39,185 nucleotides of DNA. Source: an uncultured Spirochaetales bacterium. Its GTDB lineage: Bacteria > Spirochaetota > Spirochaetia > Sphaerochaetales > Sphaerochaetaceae. Numbering within the stretch: the stretch's first letter is position 1; each line of letters starts with the position of its first letter. The position numbers were made by a program, and so were the translations under genes. The notes under the pieces were generated by a model. It worked only from the letters and a program-made list of their open reading frames with translations, made no database searches and was not told the origin of the DNA. This document shows, in pieces, positions 1 through 7,226 of this stretch. The stretch spans positions 1 to 39,185 of the forward strand of contig CAKQWE010000009.1 in the NCBI GenBank assembly GCA_934277975.1, in the 5' to 3' direction.

Positions 1-69
1 TGTCAAGCCAGCAAAAGCCATTCCAGCAGCCAGCACCGTAATCAAAAGTACGATAATACCTTTTTTCAT
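1..69 (-). CDS. Secreted or lipid-free exported protein, N-terminal fragment only
   Basis: Only the first 23 codons are in the window; the gene continues beyond the left edge. The start ATG at 69-67 has a strong ribosome binding site (GGAGG, 5-7 bases upstream). The visible residues form a classic Sec signal peptide: two lysines, a hydrophobic run (IIVLLITVLAAG) and an AFA cleavage motif followed by GLT. No cysteine follows the cleavage motif, so it does not look like a lipoprotein. The mature protein is outside the window, so no function can be assigned. A good sigma70 promoter lies upstream. Confidence 0.75.
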   Translation of the reverse strand, partial: MKKGIIVLLITVLAAGMAFAGLT

Positions 70-90
70 ACTTCCTCCAATAATTTCGGG

Positions 91-107
91 GCTGGCCAAA
101 GACCAGC
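91..107. other. Short hairpin in the leader of the left-edge exported gene
   Basis: GCTGG and CCAGC arms surround a 7-base loop, with a T-rich run on the plus-strand side. On the minus strand it lies in the untranslated leader, between the promoter and the ribosome binding site. It could stabilise that mRNA. Read on the plus strand it resembles a weak terminator, but no plus-strand gene leads into it. Confidence 0.35.
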
Positions 108-138
108 TTTTTCCCTTTTTTCTCGTTATACAAGCGTC

Positions 139-167
139 ATTCTAACAATGACCTTCATAACTGTCAA
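139..167 (-). promoter_or_regulatory. Sigma70-type promoter of the left-edge exported gene
   Basis: Read on the minus strand there is a consensus -35 TTGACA (167-162), a 17-base spacer and a -10 TAGAAT (144-139). The predicted leader is about 60 bases. This is one of the clearest promoters in the window. Confidence 0.8.
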
Positions 168-251
168 GAAAAACAAAACAAAACGCAACAGGTTACAACT
201 TGATTGACCGGTTTTTTGCAATTTTTATGCAGTTTTCTCCAAAATAGGCAA

Positions 252-1163
252 CTAAACAATGTATGCAATCTCAGCCGATTCCACCGCACCGTTCCAATCC
301 GCCACCCTATATTCACGCACCTGGGTCTGGATTTTGGATCCAACTTCCCTTCCGCTTAGCATTGATTCAAGTCCCAAAACCGCAGAAGGAATTGGAAAGA
401 CCACACGTTCAACACCACGTCTTTCAAGCTCGCGGTTCATGAAATCGAACAGCAACTCAAACACACCTGCCCCTCTACATTCCCTTTCTATATAATAGAA
501 GAGCACGCACGCAGCATCATCCACGACCTCAAAGACCACCATTCCGCACAAAGAACCCTGCTTGTATGCACAAAACGCCTCCTTGCGTGAAAACGCTTCC
601 AAAACCTTCATCACAACCGGGTCGTTCACCTCTCGCTTGATGGTCTCAGAGACATCGGCCTCAATGGATTTCTGATGAACGATGTCGTAATCGACCATGA
701 TATCGCACGCCGGCATGGCCTCCCCTTCCCTTTTCAGCCCGATATCCCTGTGGTTGAACATCCTGCGGTACCATGAAAGGATGTATTGCTCCATCTTGCG
801 GTCCTTGAACTCGTACCACTTTGAAAGCGCACCCTCATGGGACTCGAGAACGGATCTGAAACGGCGGAACACCCCGCGCGCACCTGAATTGAGGGCTTTG
901 GAGAGTTCGTTTTTCAACTTGTCGTCGTCACAGACCTGCACGAACGAACACATGAGTTGGTATCCATCTGAGCTTGACCAGTCCGGAAGATCCACGAAAT
1001 TATGGCCTTCTACATCGTCGAAGTATTCTTCAAGCATCTCCTGGGGATAGACGTTCCCATCGTCAAGGCATAACACGCTTTCAGATTCCTGATTCTCCAT
1101 TCCGTATGCAATCTCTGACAACGTCTCCTTCGACAGTACCGGCAGTTTGACTCTATGATTCAT
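252..1163 (-). CDS. UPF0158-family domain fused to a GNAT-type acyltransferase domain
   Basis: This is a protein of 303 residues. Roughly residues 28-135 match the uncharacterised UPF0158 pattern: a DDG start, an acidic stretch, then SSDGYQLMCSFV, FRRFRSVLE and WYEFKDRKMEQYILSWYRRM. Roughly residues 150-260 look like a GNAT N-acetyltransferase, with FCAYKQGSLCGMVVFEV, then YYIERECRGAGVFELLFDFM, where R/G-x-G-x resembles the acetyl-CoA loop. The substrate is unknown. UPF0158 proteins usually stand alone, so the fusion links that family to acyl transfer (inference). The ATG at 1163 was chosen because GGAGGG lies 10 bases upstream; a TTG two codons earlier is too close to that site. The gene is monocistronic, with its own extended -10 promoter behind a 33-bp tandem repeat. 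Confidence 0.75.
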   Translation of the reverse strand: MNHRVKLPVLSKETLSEIAYGMENQESESVLCLDDGNVYPQEMLEEYFDDVEGHNFVDLPDWSSSDGYQLMCSFVQVCDDDKLKNELSKALNSGARGVFRRFRSVLESHEGALSKWYEFKDRKMEQYILSWYRRMFNHRDIGLKREGEAMPACDIMVDYDIVHQKSIEADVSETIKREVNDPVVMKVLEAFSRKEAFCAYKQGSLCGMVVFEVVDDAACVLFYYIERECRGAGVFELLFDFMNRELERRGVERVVFPIPSAVLGLESMLSGREVGSKIQTQVREYRVADWNGAVESAEIAYIV

Positions 1164-1186
1164 ATACAACAGACCCTCCTATGCTT

Positions 1187-1195
1187 AGTCTAGCA
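1187..1195 (-). promoter_or_regulatory. Extended -10 promoter of the UPF0158-GNAT gene
   Basis: On the minus strand TGC is followed by TAGACT, an extended -10 element, about 24 bases upstream of the start codon. The -35 region is poor. The GCACC-AAAA-GGTGC palindrome and the 33-bp repeat lie directly upstream. Confidence 0.5.
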
Positions 1196-1215
1196 CAGGT
1201 CATAAAGCTCAAAAA

Positions 1216-1301
1216 GCACCAAAAGGTGCAATTAAACTCCTAAAAAACACCCCAAAAGGTGCAATTAATCTCTAAAAAAACATGCCAAAAGGTGCAATTA
1301 A
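1216..1301. repeat. 33-bp tandem repeat, about 2.6 copies, with phased A-tracts
   Basis: The core CCAAAAGGTGCAATTAA occurs identically at 1219-1235, 1252-1268 and 1285-1301, exactly 33 bp apart. The 16-base linkers also match (CTCCTAAAAAACAC-like) and carry runs of 6-7 A. The first copy extends into a perfect palindrome, GCACC-AAAA-GGTGC (1216-1229). It lies immediately upstream of the UPF0158-GNAT promoter. The linkers are too short and too alike to be CRISPR spacers. Confidence 0.9.
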
Positions 1302-1395
1302 TGTTATAACTATTTATTATATAAGAAATATCTAAATCATGTGTGATTTGTGTGCCAAACGAACCTAGTGCACTCCATTTGACGTTGTTTACTCT

Positions 1396-1455
1396 GGCGC
1401 ATGAAGGCGCATTATGGCGGACCAAGGCGCATCACGGCGCATCAGGACGCATCAA
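1396..1455. repeat. 10-bp tandem repeat tract overlapping the 3' end of recX
   Basis: Six tandem units with an exact 10-bp period and a GGCGCATCA-like consensus begin at 1396, 1406, 1416, 1426, 1436 and 1446. The last unit codes for the final residues of RecX and contains its stop region. It resembles in style the short-unit arrays bounding the two RAYT-like elements in this window, though those have a 9-bp period. Confidence 0.8.
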
Positions 1456-1900
1456 AATCCTCGTTCTCCAAGCACTCACGAATATGCAGGGATGAAAACC
1501 CAAGCTTGGCAAGAGCCTGACGTATCTCATACGAAGAAAGCGGCTTCCCTTTTGAACATGCCTTTGAAACGATGCGAGAATATGCCTGGCGTACCAGAGA
1601 GGACGCATACTCATAGTCGCCATACATCTCGTCCAAGACCTCGGAACATACAGGACGTTCAGCACCTTTTGCAGCAAGGCGAGCCATGACGAGGGACTTT
1701 CCCTCAGGATGGCGGCGGTTTGAGGAACGGACGAACGACTCAACATAGCGGCGCTCGCTCAGAGAACCATCGTCAACGAGATCGTCCAGAACGGAATCTA
1801 CAAGGCCATCTTCAAAGCCCTTGCCTAGAAGCTTGGTTCCAAGCTCGCTTCTGTTGTGTTCGCGTAGACCAAGGTAACGCAGAGCCTGTTGACGGCACAT
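1442..1900 (-). CDS. recX: RecX-family regulator of RecA
   Basis: RecX binds RecA filaments and limits or modulates their activity in recombination and the SOS response. The 152-residue product starts MCRQQALRYLGLREHNRSEL, the typical first RecX three-helix repeat. It continues with GFEDGLVDSVLDDLVDDG, LSERRYVESFVRSSNRR and further helical repeats. An in-frame ATG at 1957 would add 19 residues, but most of those codons are the stem of a terminator at 1901-1936, so the later start at 1900 is preferred. Neither start has a clear ribosome binding site. The gene follows rpsI on the same strand, and its last codons lie in a 10-bp repeat tract. Confidence 0.8.
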   Translation of the reverse strand: MCRQQALRYLGLREHNRSELGTKLLGKGFEDGLVDSVLDDLVDDGSLSERRYVESFVRSSNRRHPEGKSLVMARLAAKGAERPVCSEVLDEMYGDYEYASSLVRQAYSRIVSKACSKGKPLSSYEIRQALAKLGFSSLHIRECLENEDFDAS

Positions 1901-1936
1901 AAAAAAAGGAGAGCCAACTCCCTTGGGAACTGGCTC
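1901..1936 (-). terminator. Rho-independent terminator of the rplM-rpsI operon
   Basis: On the minus strand GAGCCA pairs with TGGCTC, with an inner TCCC/GGGA pair, and is followed by TCC and seven T residues. It lies 43 bases after the rpsI stop and runs directly into the preferred recX start codon. Confidence 0.8.
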
Positions 1937-1978
1937 TTTCCTTGTGTTCTTTTCCATACAAAAAGGAACCCGTTGAGG

Positions 1979-2389
1979 TTATCTCTTTGAGAACTGGAAG
2001 CGGCGTCTTGCACCTCTCTGACCGTACTTCTTTCTTTCGACCATTCTTGGGTCTCTTGTAAGGAAGCCGTTCTCGTGGAGCACTGGCTTGTTGGCCTCGT
2101 TCTCAGCAACGAGAGCACGGGCTATGCCATGACGGCATGCACCAGCCTGACCGGAAGGACCGCCACCGCTCACTGTAATGACGATGTCGAACTTCGTGAG
2201 AGTATCGGTGACATCCAAAGGCTGCTTGACCTGATAGATGCAAAGAGGATCCTTGAAGTAGTCTTCAAGCTCTCTTCCGTTGATTGTAATCTTACCGTTG
2301 CCTTCTCTGAGGTAGACACGAGCAACAGCAGTCTTTCTGCGACCAGTTCCCTGACCAAGGTTAATGTTCTTTTCTTCTGTCTTTGCCAT
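1979..2389 (-). CDS. rpsI: 30S ribosomal protein S9 (uS9)
   Basis: Small-subunit ribosomal protein whose C-terminal tail reaches the P-site tRNA. At 136 residues it has normal length. It shows the family motifs GTGRRKTAVARVYL near the N-terminus, VSGGGPSGQAGACRHGIARAL in the middle and the conserved tail RKKYGQRGARRRFQFSKR. It lies 11 bases after rplM with a GGTAAGGA ribosome binding site, the usual L13-S9 operon order. A strong terminator follows. Confidence 0.97.
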   Translation of the reverse strand: MAKTEEKNINLGQGTGRRKTAVARVYLREGNGKITINGRELEDYFKDPLCIYQVKQPLDVTDTLTKFDIVITVSGGGPSGQAGACRHGIARALVAENEANKPVLHENGFLTRDPRMVERKKYGQRGARRRFQFSKR

Positions 2390-2400
2390 ATCCTTACCTC

Positions 2401-2829
2401 TTAGAATTCAACCTTAATTGGCTGCTGTGCTGCATGTGGATGCTTGTCACCAGCGTAGACCTTCATGTTGGTGAAGAGCTTGCGTCCGAGTGGTCCCTTT
2501 GGAAGCATTCCCTTGACGGCGTGCTCCATTGGATAGGTTGGCTTGCGCACGACCATCTGTGCGTAGGTCTCTTCCTTCATTCCACCTGGATACATGGAAA
2601 CACGGCGGTACATCTTGTCCTGAGCCTTGTTTCCTGTGAGAGCTGCCTTCTCAGCATTTATGATAATGACGTAATCACCCATGTCCTGGTTTGGGACATA
2701 TTCCGGCTTGTTCTTGCCACGGAGGATGTTTGCGGCCATGACTGCGACACGTCCGAGCTCCTTGCCCTCAGCGTCGATCAGGTACCACTTCTTCTCCATT
2801 GTCTGCGGCTTTACAAAAATTGTCTTCAT
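2401..2829 (-). CDS. rplM: 50S ribosomal protein L13 (uL13)
   Basis: Early-assembling large-subunit protein. The 142-residue product matches the usual family length. It contains WYLIDAEGKELGRVAVMAANILRGK, the MGDYVIIINAEK motif and VKGMLPKGPLGRK. The ATG at 2829 is preferred to a GTG three codons upstream, because AGGTG lies six bases before the ATG and the protein then has canonical length. It is first in the L13-S9 operon, with a promoter next to the 3' end of pcrA and a leader of about 160 bases that can form hairpins. Confidence 0.97.
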   Translation of the reverse strand: MKTIFVKPQTMEKKWYLIDAEGKELGRVAVMAANILRGKNKPEYVPNQDMGDYVIIINAEKAALTGNKAQDKMYRRVSMYPGGMKEETYAQMVVRKPTYPMEHAVKGMLPKGPLGRKLFTNMKVYAGDKHPHAAQQPIKVEF

Positions 2830-2996
2830 AGTAAACACCTATACAATAAGTAGTAATGTTCTGTGCCGTCCCAAAACCCTTGGATGAGCAGTCCTTAGGC
2901 AAGCGACCCGTCCCTTTTGGCCTTCACACCGCAGAACCCCGTGGGAAAGGGGTTTGAGTCCCTTGGTGCATGCTTCAAAGACGGCGCACAAAGTCG
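2830..2996 (-). promoter_or_regulatory. Structured leader of the rplM-rpsI mRNA, possible autoregulatory element
   Basis: The untranslated leader is about 160 bases. The clearest hairpin is AACCCC/GGGGTT at 2935-2954. CGTCCC occurs twice as a direct repeat. Ribosomal-protein leaders of this length often bind the operon's own product, but I do not recognise this as a named L13 leader. A T-arm-like stretch around 2945-2970 does not extend into a tRNA. Confidence 0.35.
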
Positions 2997-3026
2997 ATAA
3001 TATATTTCAACGGCACACTTTGTCTA
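2997..3026 (-). promoter_or_regulatory. Promoter of the rplM-rpsI operon
   Basis: On the minus strand a -35-like TAGACA (3026-3021) is followed by overlapping -10 candidates: TATATT (spacer 16) or TATTAT (spacer 18). It lies between the pcrA stop and rplM, so the ribosomal operon has its own start after the helicase gene. Confidence 0.55.
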
Positions 3027-3045
3027 GTGGTTGCGCGCTGAACTT

Positions 3046-5535
3046 TCAAATCTTTTCGAATGCGGCGGTTGCGGTGGCGAACGTGCCGGTACGGCCGGTG
3101 TCGAACTTCACGTCAAGGACCTCGCGCCCCCCGAACTGCCGCTTGCCCGTTATGGTCCCCTCACCGTAGAACTGGCTGAGGATCCGGTCGCCGACCTCAA
3201 ACTTCACACTCCCTGGCAAGACCGATGTCTTTGCGGCCTTCTTCACTAGAACCACCCCGCTTTTTGCAAGGGCTCCGTTCTTGTTCCTTATGTTGTATTT
3301 GCCAGCCTCGGACGGCTTTGGTCCGCTTGGCTTTTCAACAGGGTCCTTCTTCCAACCGCCGCCCTTGCCATAGCCTCCATAGCCATACTGGCGGAAGCCT
3401 CCGCCATAACCGCCGCTGCCGTAGCCTCGGCTGCCATGCGAGCTGTAGTCTTCGTAATTGGAATAGTCGCTTGTGTTGGCATAATCGTCATAATCGGTCT
3501 TGGAGGAACGGCCCATCCAGTCGCCAAAGCCGGTGCCGCCGTAGGATGCCGGTTTGGAGCGGGACGTGCGAAGGTCGAATACGTCCACGTGCGAAGGGTC
3601 GATCTCTGAGAGGAACATGCTTGGGGTTTCGTACTGCATGTTGCCCCATTTCATGCGCATGGAGGCACACGAGAGGTACAGTTCCTTGCGTGCACGGGTC
3701 ATGGCCACGTAGCAGATGCGCCTTTCCTCTTCGATGTCTTCGTTGGTGCGATCCTCTCTGTGGCCGGGGAAGATTTCGTCCTCCATGCCAACCATGAAGA
3801 CCCTGTCGTATTCCAAGCCCTTGGTGTTGTGCATGGTTATGAGAGTCACGCCTTCGTTTGATTTGCCCTCGGTCTGGGAGCCAAGCGACGCTGAATCAAG
3901 GGATGCGAACTCAAGGAAAGCGTTTATGCCATCCTGTCCGTCGCAGAACTCAGGCAGGGAGAGCATGTTCACAAGCTGGGCAAGGTTGTCGGTTCGCTTG
4001 TTGACGTCGTTGTGCTCGTCCACATCGCGCTTGGTGTAGTACTCAAGAAGTCCAAAACCCACCAGCATGTTCTGCAAAAGGTCTCCATTGGAAAGCGTCC
4101 CGAACTGCGCCTTGCTCGTATCGTATGCAGTGAGGAACTGTGAGAGTCCTGTTGAAGCCACGCCCTTGACTATTCCATCGCCCGTTGCGTTGCGTGCGGC
4201 GTACATTATGTCGCCACCCATCATTGGATTGTTCTGTGCGTATGCAAGGATCTTCTCTATGCTTGCATCGCCAACCTTTCTGGCCGGTTTGTTGACCATT
4301 CTCTGGAACGCCACGCTGTCCCTTGGGTTCGAGACAAGCGATATGAGGGCTATGCAATCGCGTACCTCCTCCCTGTCGTAGAACCTAAGCGATCCCACTA
4401 TGTGGTATGGAATGGAGTTCATCATGAAGCGGTCTTCGAAATCCTTGGACTGCGAGTTCGTCCTGTAGAGGACAGCGCTCTTCTCGTAGGCTTTTGGGTC
4501 GTTGACGGCTGCCTTCTTCAGTATCTCTATGACCTTCGCCGCCTCGTCGTAGCCGCCGTTGACATAGTACAGCTGTGGTTTCTGGCCGCCCTTCTTCGCT
4601 GCAACGAGGTCTTTTTTGGCTCTTGTCTCATTGCGGGTTATCACATCGCCCGCTGCAGCCAGGATGCTTTGCGTGCACCTGTAGTTCTTTCCAAGGAACA
4701 CCTTTCTGGTATTTGGAAAGGCGTTTGGAAAGTCCAGGATGTTCTTGACCTCCGCACCCCTGAAGCGGTAGATGCTTTGGTCGTCATCACCCACGGCGCA
4801 TATGAACGTGTTGGGTCCAACGATTTGCTTGAGAAGAAGGAACTGGGCCGTATTGGAGTCCTGATACTCATCCACCAGAATCATCCTGAAGCGGTTGTGG
4901 ATGTATTCCTTAACATCCTGGTTCTCGCTCAGGAGCTTTATGGACTTGATTATCATATCCGCAAAGTCAACGTTGCCCGTCTGGGACAAGGCCTCTTCGT
5001 ACTTGGAATAATAATCCATCATACGCCTATCAAGCGGGTTTGGCTTCTGCATCCTATCCTTCAAGACCGATATTTTCTTGACCGCTTCGCTTATGTCCTT
5101 CTTGTTGGCTTCAGGGTAATACTGCGACAGCAGCGTCACGCTGTCGTCGTCATCGTAGATCTTGAAGTTTGGATCAAGACCCACCCGTGTGCCGTATTTT
5201 CTAAGCAGCCATACGCCAAAGGAGTGGAAGGTCTTGATCATCACCTGAGAAGCCTTCTCCTCCCCTACGAACGAACCAACCCTGTCCTTCATCTCCTTGC
5301 AGGCCTTGTTAGTGAACGTGACGGCAAGTATGCGCCAAGGCTCCACGCCCAGCCGTTCTATGGCATAGGCTATCTTGGTCGTTATGACACGTGTCTTTCC
5401 GCTGCCGGCACCTGCGAATACGAGCAATGCACCGTCGTTTATCTCCACGGCCTGTCGCTGCTCGTCGTTGAGCTGTGATAGAAGTTCATCTATGGTTTGT
5501 GTTGTGTTCATATTCCAGTCCATGTTTTGGCTCAT
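3046..5535 (-). CDS. pcrA: UvrD/PcrA-type DNA helicase
   Basis: Superfamily 1A 3'-5' helicase for nucleotide excision repair and removal of recombination or transcription complexes. Of 829 residues, the Walker A AGAGSGKT is at about 41-48. It is followed by VTFTNKACKEM, VDEYQDSN (motif II), VGDDDQSIYRFRGA (III), NYRCTQSI (IV), MHNTKGLEYDRVFM (V) and YVAMTRARKELYL (VI). A long Gly/Tyr/Arg-rich linker (SRGYGSGGYGGG and similar) joins the motor to a C-terminal Tudor-like domain (VGDRILSQFYGEGTITG) of the PcrA type that binds RNA polymerase. The ATG at 5535 lies 10 bases after the rimO stop, suggesting translational coupling. An upstream in-frame ATG at 5607 would overlap rimO and adds no conserved sequence. 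Confidence 0.95.
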   Translation of the reverse strand: MSQNMDWNMNTTQTIDELLSQLNDEQRQAVEINDGALLVFAGAGSGKTRVITTKIAYAIERLGVEPWRILAVTFTNKACKEMKDRVGSFVGEEKASQVMIKTFHSFGVWLLRKYGTRVGLDPNFKIYDDDDSVTLLSQYYPEANKKDISEAVKKISVLKDRMQKPNPLDRRMMDYYSKYEEALSQTGNVDFADMIIKSIKLLSENQDVKEYIHNRFRMILVDEYQDSNTAQFLLLKQIVGPNTFICAVGDDDQSIYRFRGAEVKNILDFPNAFPNTRKVFLGKNYRCTQSILAAAGDVITRNETRAKKDLVAAKKGGQKPQLYYVNGGYDEAAKVIEILKKAAVNDPKAYEKSAVLYRTNSQSKDFEDRFMMNSIPYHIVGSLRFYDREEVRDCIALISLVSNPRDSVAFQRMVNKPARKVGDASIEKILAYAQNNPMMGGDIMYAARNATGDGIVKGVASTGLSQFLTAYDTSKAQFGTLSNGDLLQNMLVGFGLLEYYTKRDVDEHNDVNKRTDNLAQLVNMLSLPEFCDGQDGINAFLEFASLDSASLGSQTEGKSNEGVTLITMHNTKGLEYDRVFMVGMEDEIFPGHREDRTNEDIEEERRICYVAMTRARKELYLSCASMRMKWGNMQYETPSMFLSEIDPSHVDVFDLRTSRSKPASYGGTGFGDWMGRSSKTDYDDYANTSDYSNYEDYSSHGSRGYGSGGYGGGFRQYGYGGYGKGGGWKKDPVEKPSGPKPSEAGKYNIRNKNGALAKSGVVLVKKAAKTSVLPGSVKFEVGDRILSQFYGEGTITGKRQFGGREVLDVKFDTGRTGTFATATAAFEKI

Positions 5536-5545
5536 ATATTTTGGT

Positions 5546-6979
5546 TCATATCTTGACGGCTTCAAGGTCAACGCCGTTGACTTTTGTGATTCCGCACTTA
5601 TAGACATTGCCTGGTACCATGTCTCGTCCCATCACAACGGTGAGTCCATCCACCTCCGGAGCCTGAGCCCAGATCCTTCCAATGGCAAGATCCTCGCCTT
5701 CTATGAGTTCCTCTACAAGGACATCGTACTCGTTTCCAACGAACTCCTTGAGCTTTTCACTTGATATCTTCTCCTGAAGTCTTTGAAGTTTCTTCTGCCA
5801 GACCTTGGCCTTCCTTATGAGAGCCTTGTGCTCCTCTTCATTGGTAAGGTCCCAGGCATACGTGCCTTCCTCCCTTGAATAGAGGAACGAGCCCATCCAG
5901 TTGAACCTGCAGTGCTCCACGAACTTGTATACCTCTTCGAAGTCCTCCTGAGTCTCTCCGGGGAAGCCCAGCATTATGGTGGTCCTTATGACGCACTGCG
6001 GGATCTCTCTGCGTATGGAGTCTATTAGATTGGAGTATACATCTCTGCTTCCTGTGCGCTTCATTGGCCTTAGGATGTTTGGGCTTGCATGCTGGAACGG
6101 GATGTCGAAATAAGGAATGACCTTTGGATTGCTCTTCACTATGTCCAAAAGCTCCATTGGAAATGCATCAGGGTGTATGTACAGCATTCTGACTTTGAAA
6201 TCGCCTTCTATGGCGGTTATACTTGTCAGAAGGTCACAGAAGTGGCTCTTGCCGTCCCAGTCCGTTCCGTATGCGGCAAGGTCCTGCGCTATGAGGTTGA
6301 TCTCCTTTATGCCTGTAGAGACTAGCCTTTTGGCTTCTTTGAGAACGGCATACTTTGGTCTTGACCTAAGAGAGCCTCTTATGAGGGGGATGGCGCAGTA
6401 GCCGCACCTATGGTTGCAGCCTTCCGATATCTTAAGATATGCACTTCCTGGGAAGTTGAAGAGCCTATCCCTTTCGTCGCTTTCAGCATCAGGGTCTGGA
6501 TACTCCGGTACAAGGACCTTGGTCTTTTGCTGTTTCGCTGTCTTTGATCCTTTCATTACCTGTGGCTGCTGGGGTTCTTCGAACTGGCTTTCAAGCTCAT
6601 CTACGAAAGCGTTTATCTCCGCAAGGTCCCTGTTGCCGAATATGCCGTCCGCTTCAGGAAGCTGGTCCGCAAGTTCGCTTGCATATCTTTGGGCAAGGCA
6701 TCCCGATACGACCAGCTTGGCCTTTGGGTTGAGCTCTCTAAGCGAAAAGAAGGTATCTATGGACTGCTCCCGTGCGCTTTCTATGAAACCGCATGTGTTC
6801 ACAATGATGAGATCCGCTTTGGAGGCGTCGTCTACGAGTTGCCAGCCGCTTGCCTTGAGGTTGTGCGCCATGACCTCTGCATCCACCTGGTTCTTGGCGC
6901 ATCCCAGGTTCTCTATATAAAGGCGCTTTTCATTTGCATTGTTCTTTGGATTCTTTTCTTTGAGGTTCGTTTTAGACAT
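5546..6979 (-). CDS. rimO: Ribosomal protein S12 methylthiotransferase RimO
   Basis: Radical-SAM enzyme of the MiaB/RimO family that adds a methylthio group to an aspartate of ribosomal protein S12. Of 477 residues, the N-terminal cluster cysteines are in NLGCAKNQVDAE, NTCGFIESA and VSGCLAQRY. The radical-SAM cluster is EGCNHRCGYCAIPLIRGSLRSR. A C-terminal TRAM domain includes EYDVLVEELIEG and VYKCGITKV. The IRGSLRSRP stretch and S12-type context favour RimO over MiaB. A polar linker of about 45 residues (PQQPQVMKGSKTAKQQ) before the radical-SAM domain is longer than usual. The ATG at 6979 is preferred to an upstream TTG that would add 16 residues from poorly conserved sequence. It is followed closely by pcrA. 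Confidence 0.93.
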   Translation of the reverse strand: MSKTNLKEKNPKNNANEKRLYIENLGCAKNQVDAEVMAHNLKASGWQLVDDASKADLIIVNTCGFIESAREQSIDTFFSLRELNPKAKLVVSGCLAQRYASELADQLPEADGIFGNRDLAEINAFVDELESQFEEPQQPQVMKGSKTAKQQKTKVLVPEYPDPDAESDERDRLFNFPGSAYLKISEGCNHRCGYCAIPLIRGSLRSRPKYAVLKEAKRLVSTGIKEINLIAQDLAAYGTDWDGKSHFCDLLTSITAIEGDFKVRMLYIHPDAFPMELLDIVKSNPKVIPYFDIPFQHASPNILRPMKRTGSRDVYSNLIDSIRREIPQCVIRTTIMLGFPGETQEDFEEVYKFVEHCRFNWMGSFLYSREEGTYAWDLTNEEEHKALIRKAKVWQKKLQRLQEKISSEKLKEFVGNEYDVLVEELIEGEDLAIGRIWAQAPEVDGLTVVMGRDMVPGNVYKCGITKVNGVDLEAVKI

Positions 6980-7031
6980 GCCTTGAGTCTGTCCTTTCTT
7001 CCAGCAATGGTCAAGAGGAACCTGCAAAGCT

Positions 7032-7151
7032 GGCGGTTGTGGCTATTGTGGCGGTTGTGGCTATTGTGGCGGTTGTGGCTATTGTGGCGGTTGTGGCGGT
7101 TGTGGCGGTTGTGGCGGTTGTGGCGGTTGTGGCGGTTGTGGACGCTTGAAT
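7032..7151 (+). repeat. Left array of the first RAYT-like element: twelve 9-bp units
   Basis: GGCGGTTGT alternates three times with GGCTATTGT (7032-7085), followed by six uninterrupted GGCGGTTGT units (7086-7139), all with exact 9-bp period. The innermost bases, TTGTGGACGCTTGAAT (7136-7151), recur as a perfect reverse complement at 7920-7935. Confidence 0.95.
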
Positions 7152-7226
7152 TTCTGAAGTTTTTTTCAAAAACCCAGAATGGAAATGTTCAATTTCTCGT
7201 ATAGATATTTATAGAAGGAGTTTTCC

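Noticed and set aside
1216..1455. CRISPR array
   Set aside because: The linkers of the 33-bp repeat are 16 bases and nearly identical, and the 10-bp tract has no spacers; no cas genes nearby.
2935..2975. tRNA T-arm-like sequence in the rplM leader
   Set aside because: No acceptor, D or anticodon arms could be found at the right distance.
4402..5478. Long plus-strand frame of 358 codons opposite pcrA
   Set aside because: It lies fully inside the conserved helicase gene on the other strand, has no recognisable domain and no ribosome binding site; it reflects codon bias of pcrA.
6980..7027. RimO start at an upstream TTG
   Set aside because: It adds 16 poorly conserved residues before the usual N-terminus; the ATG at 6979 is more likely.
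6689..7204. Plus-strand frame with a Leu-Trp-Arg repeat tail
   Set aside because: The repeat residues are only the translated 9-bp array; the rest is opposite rimO.
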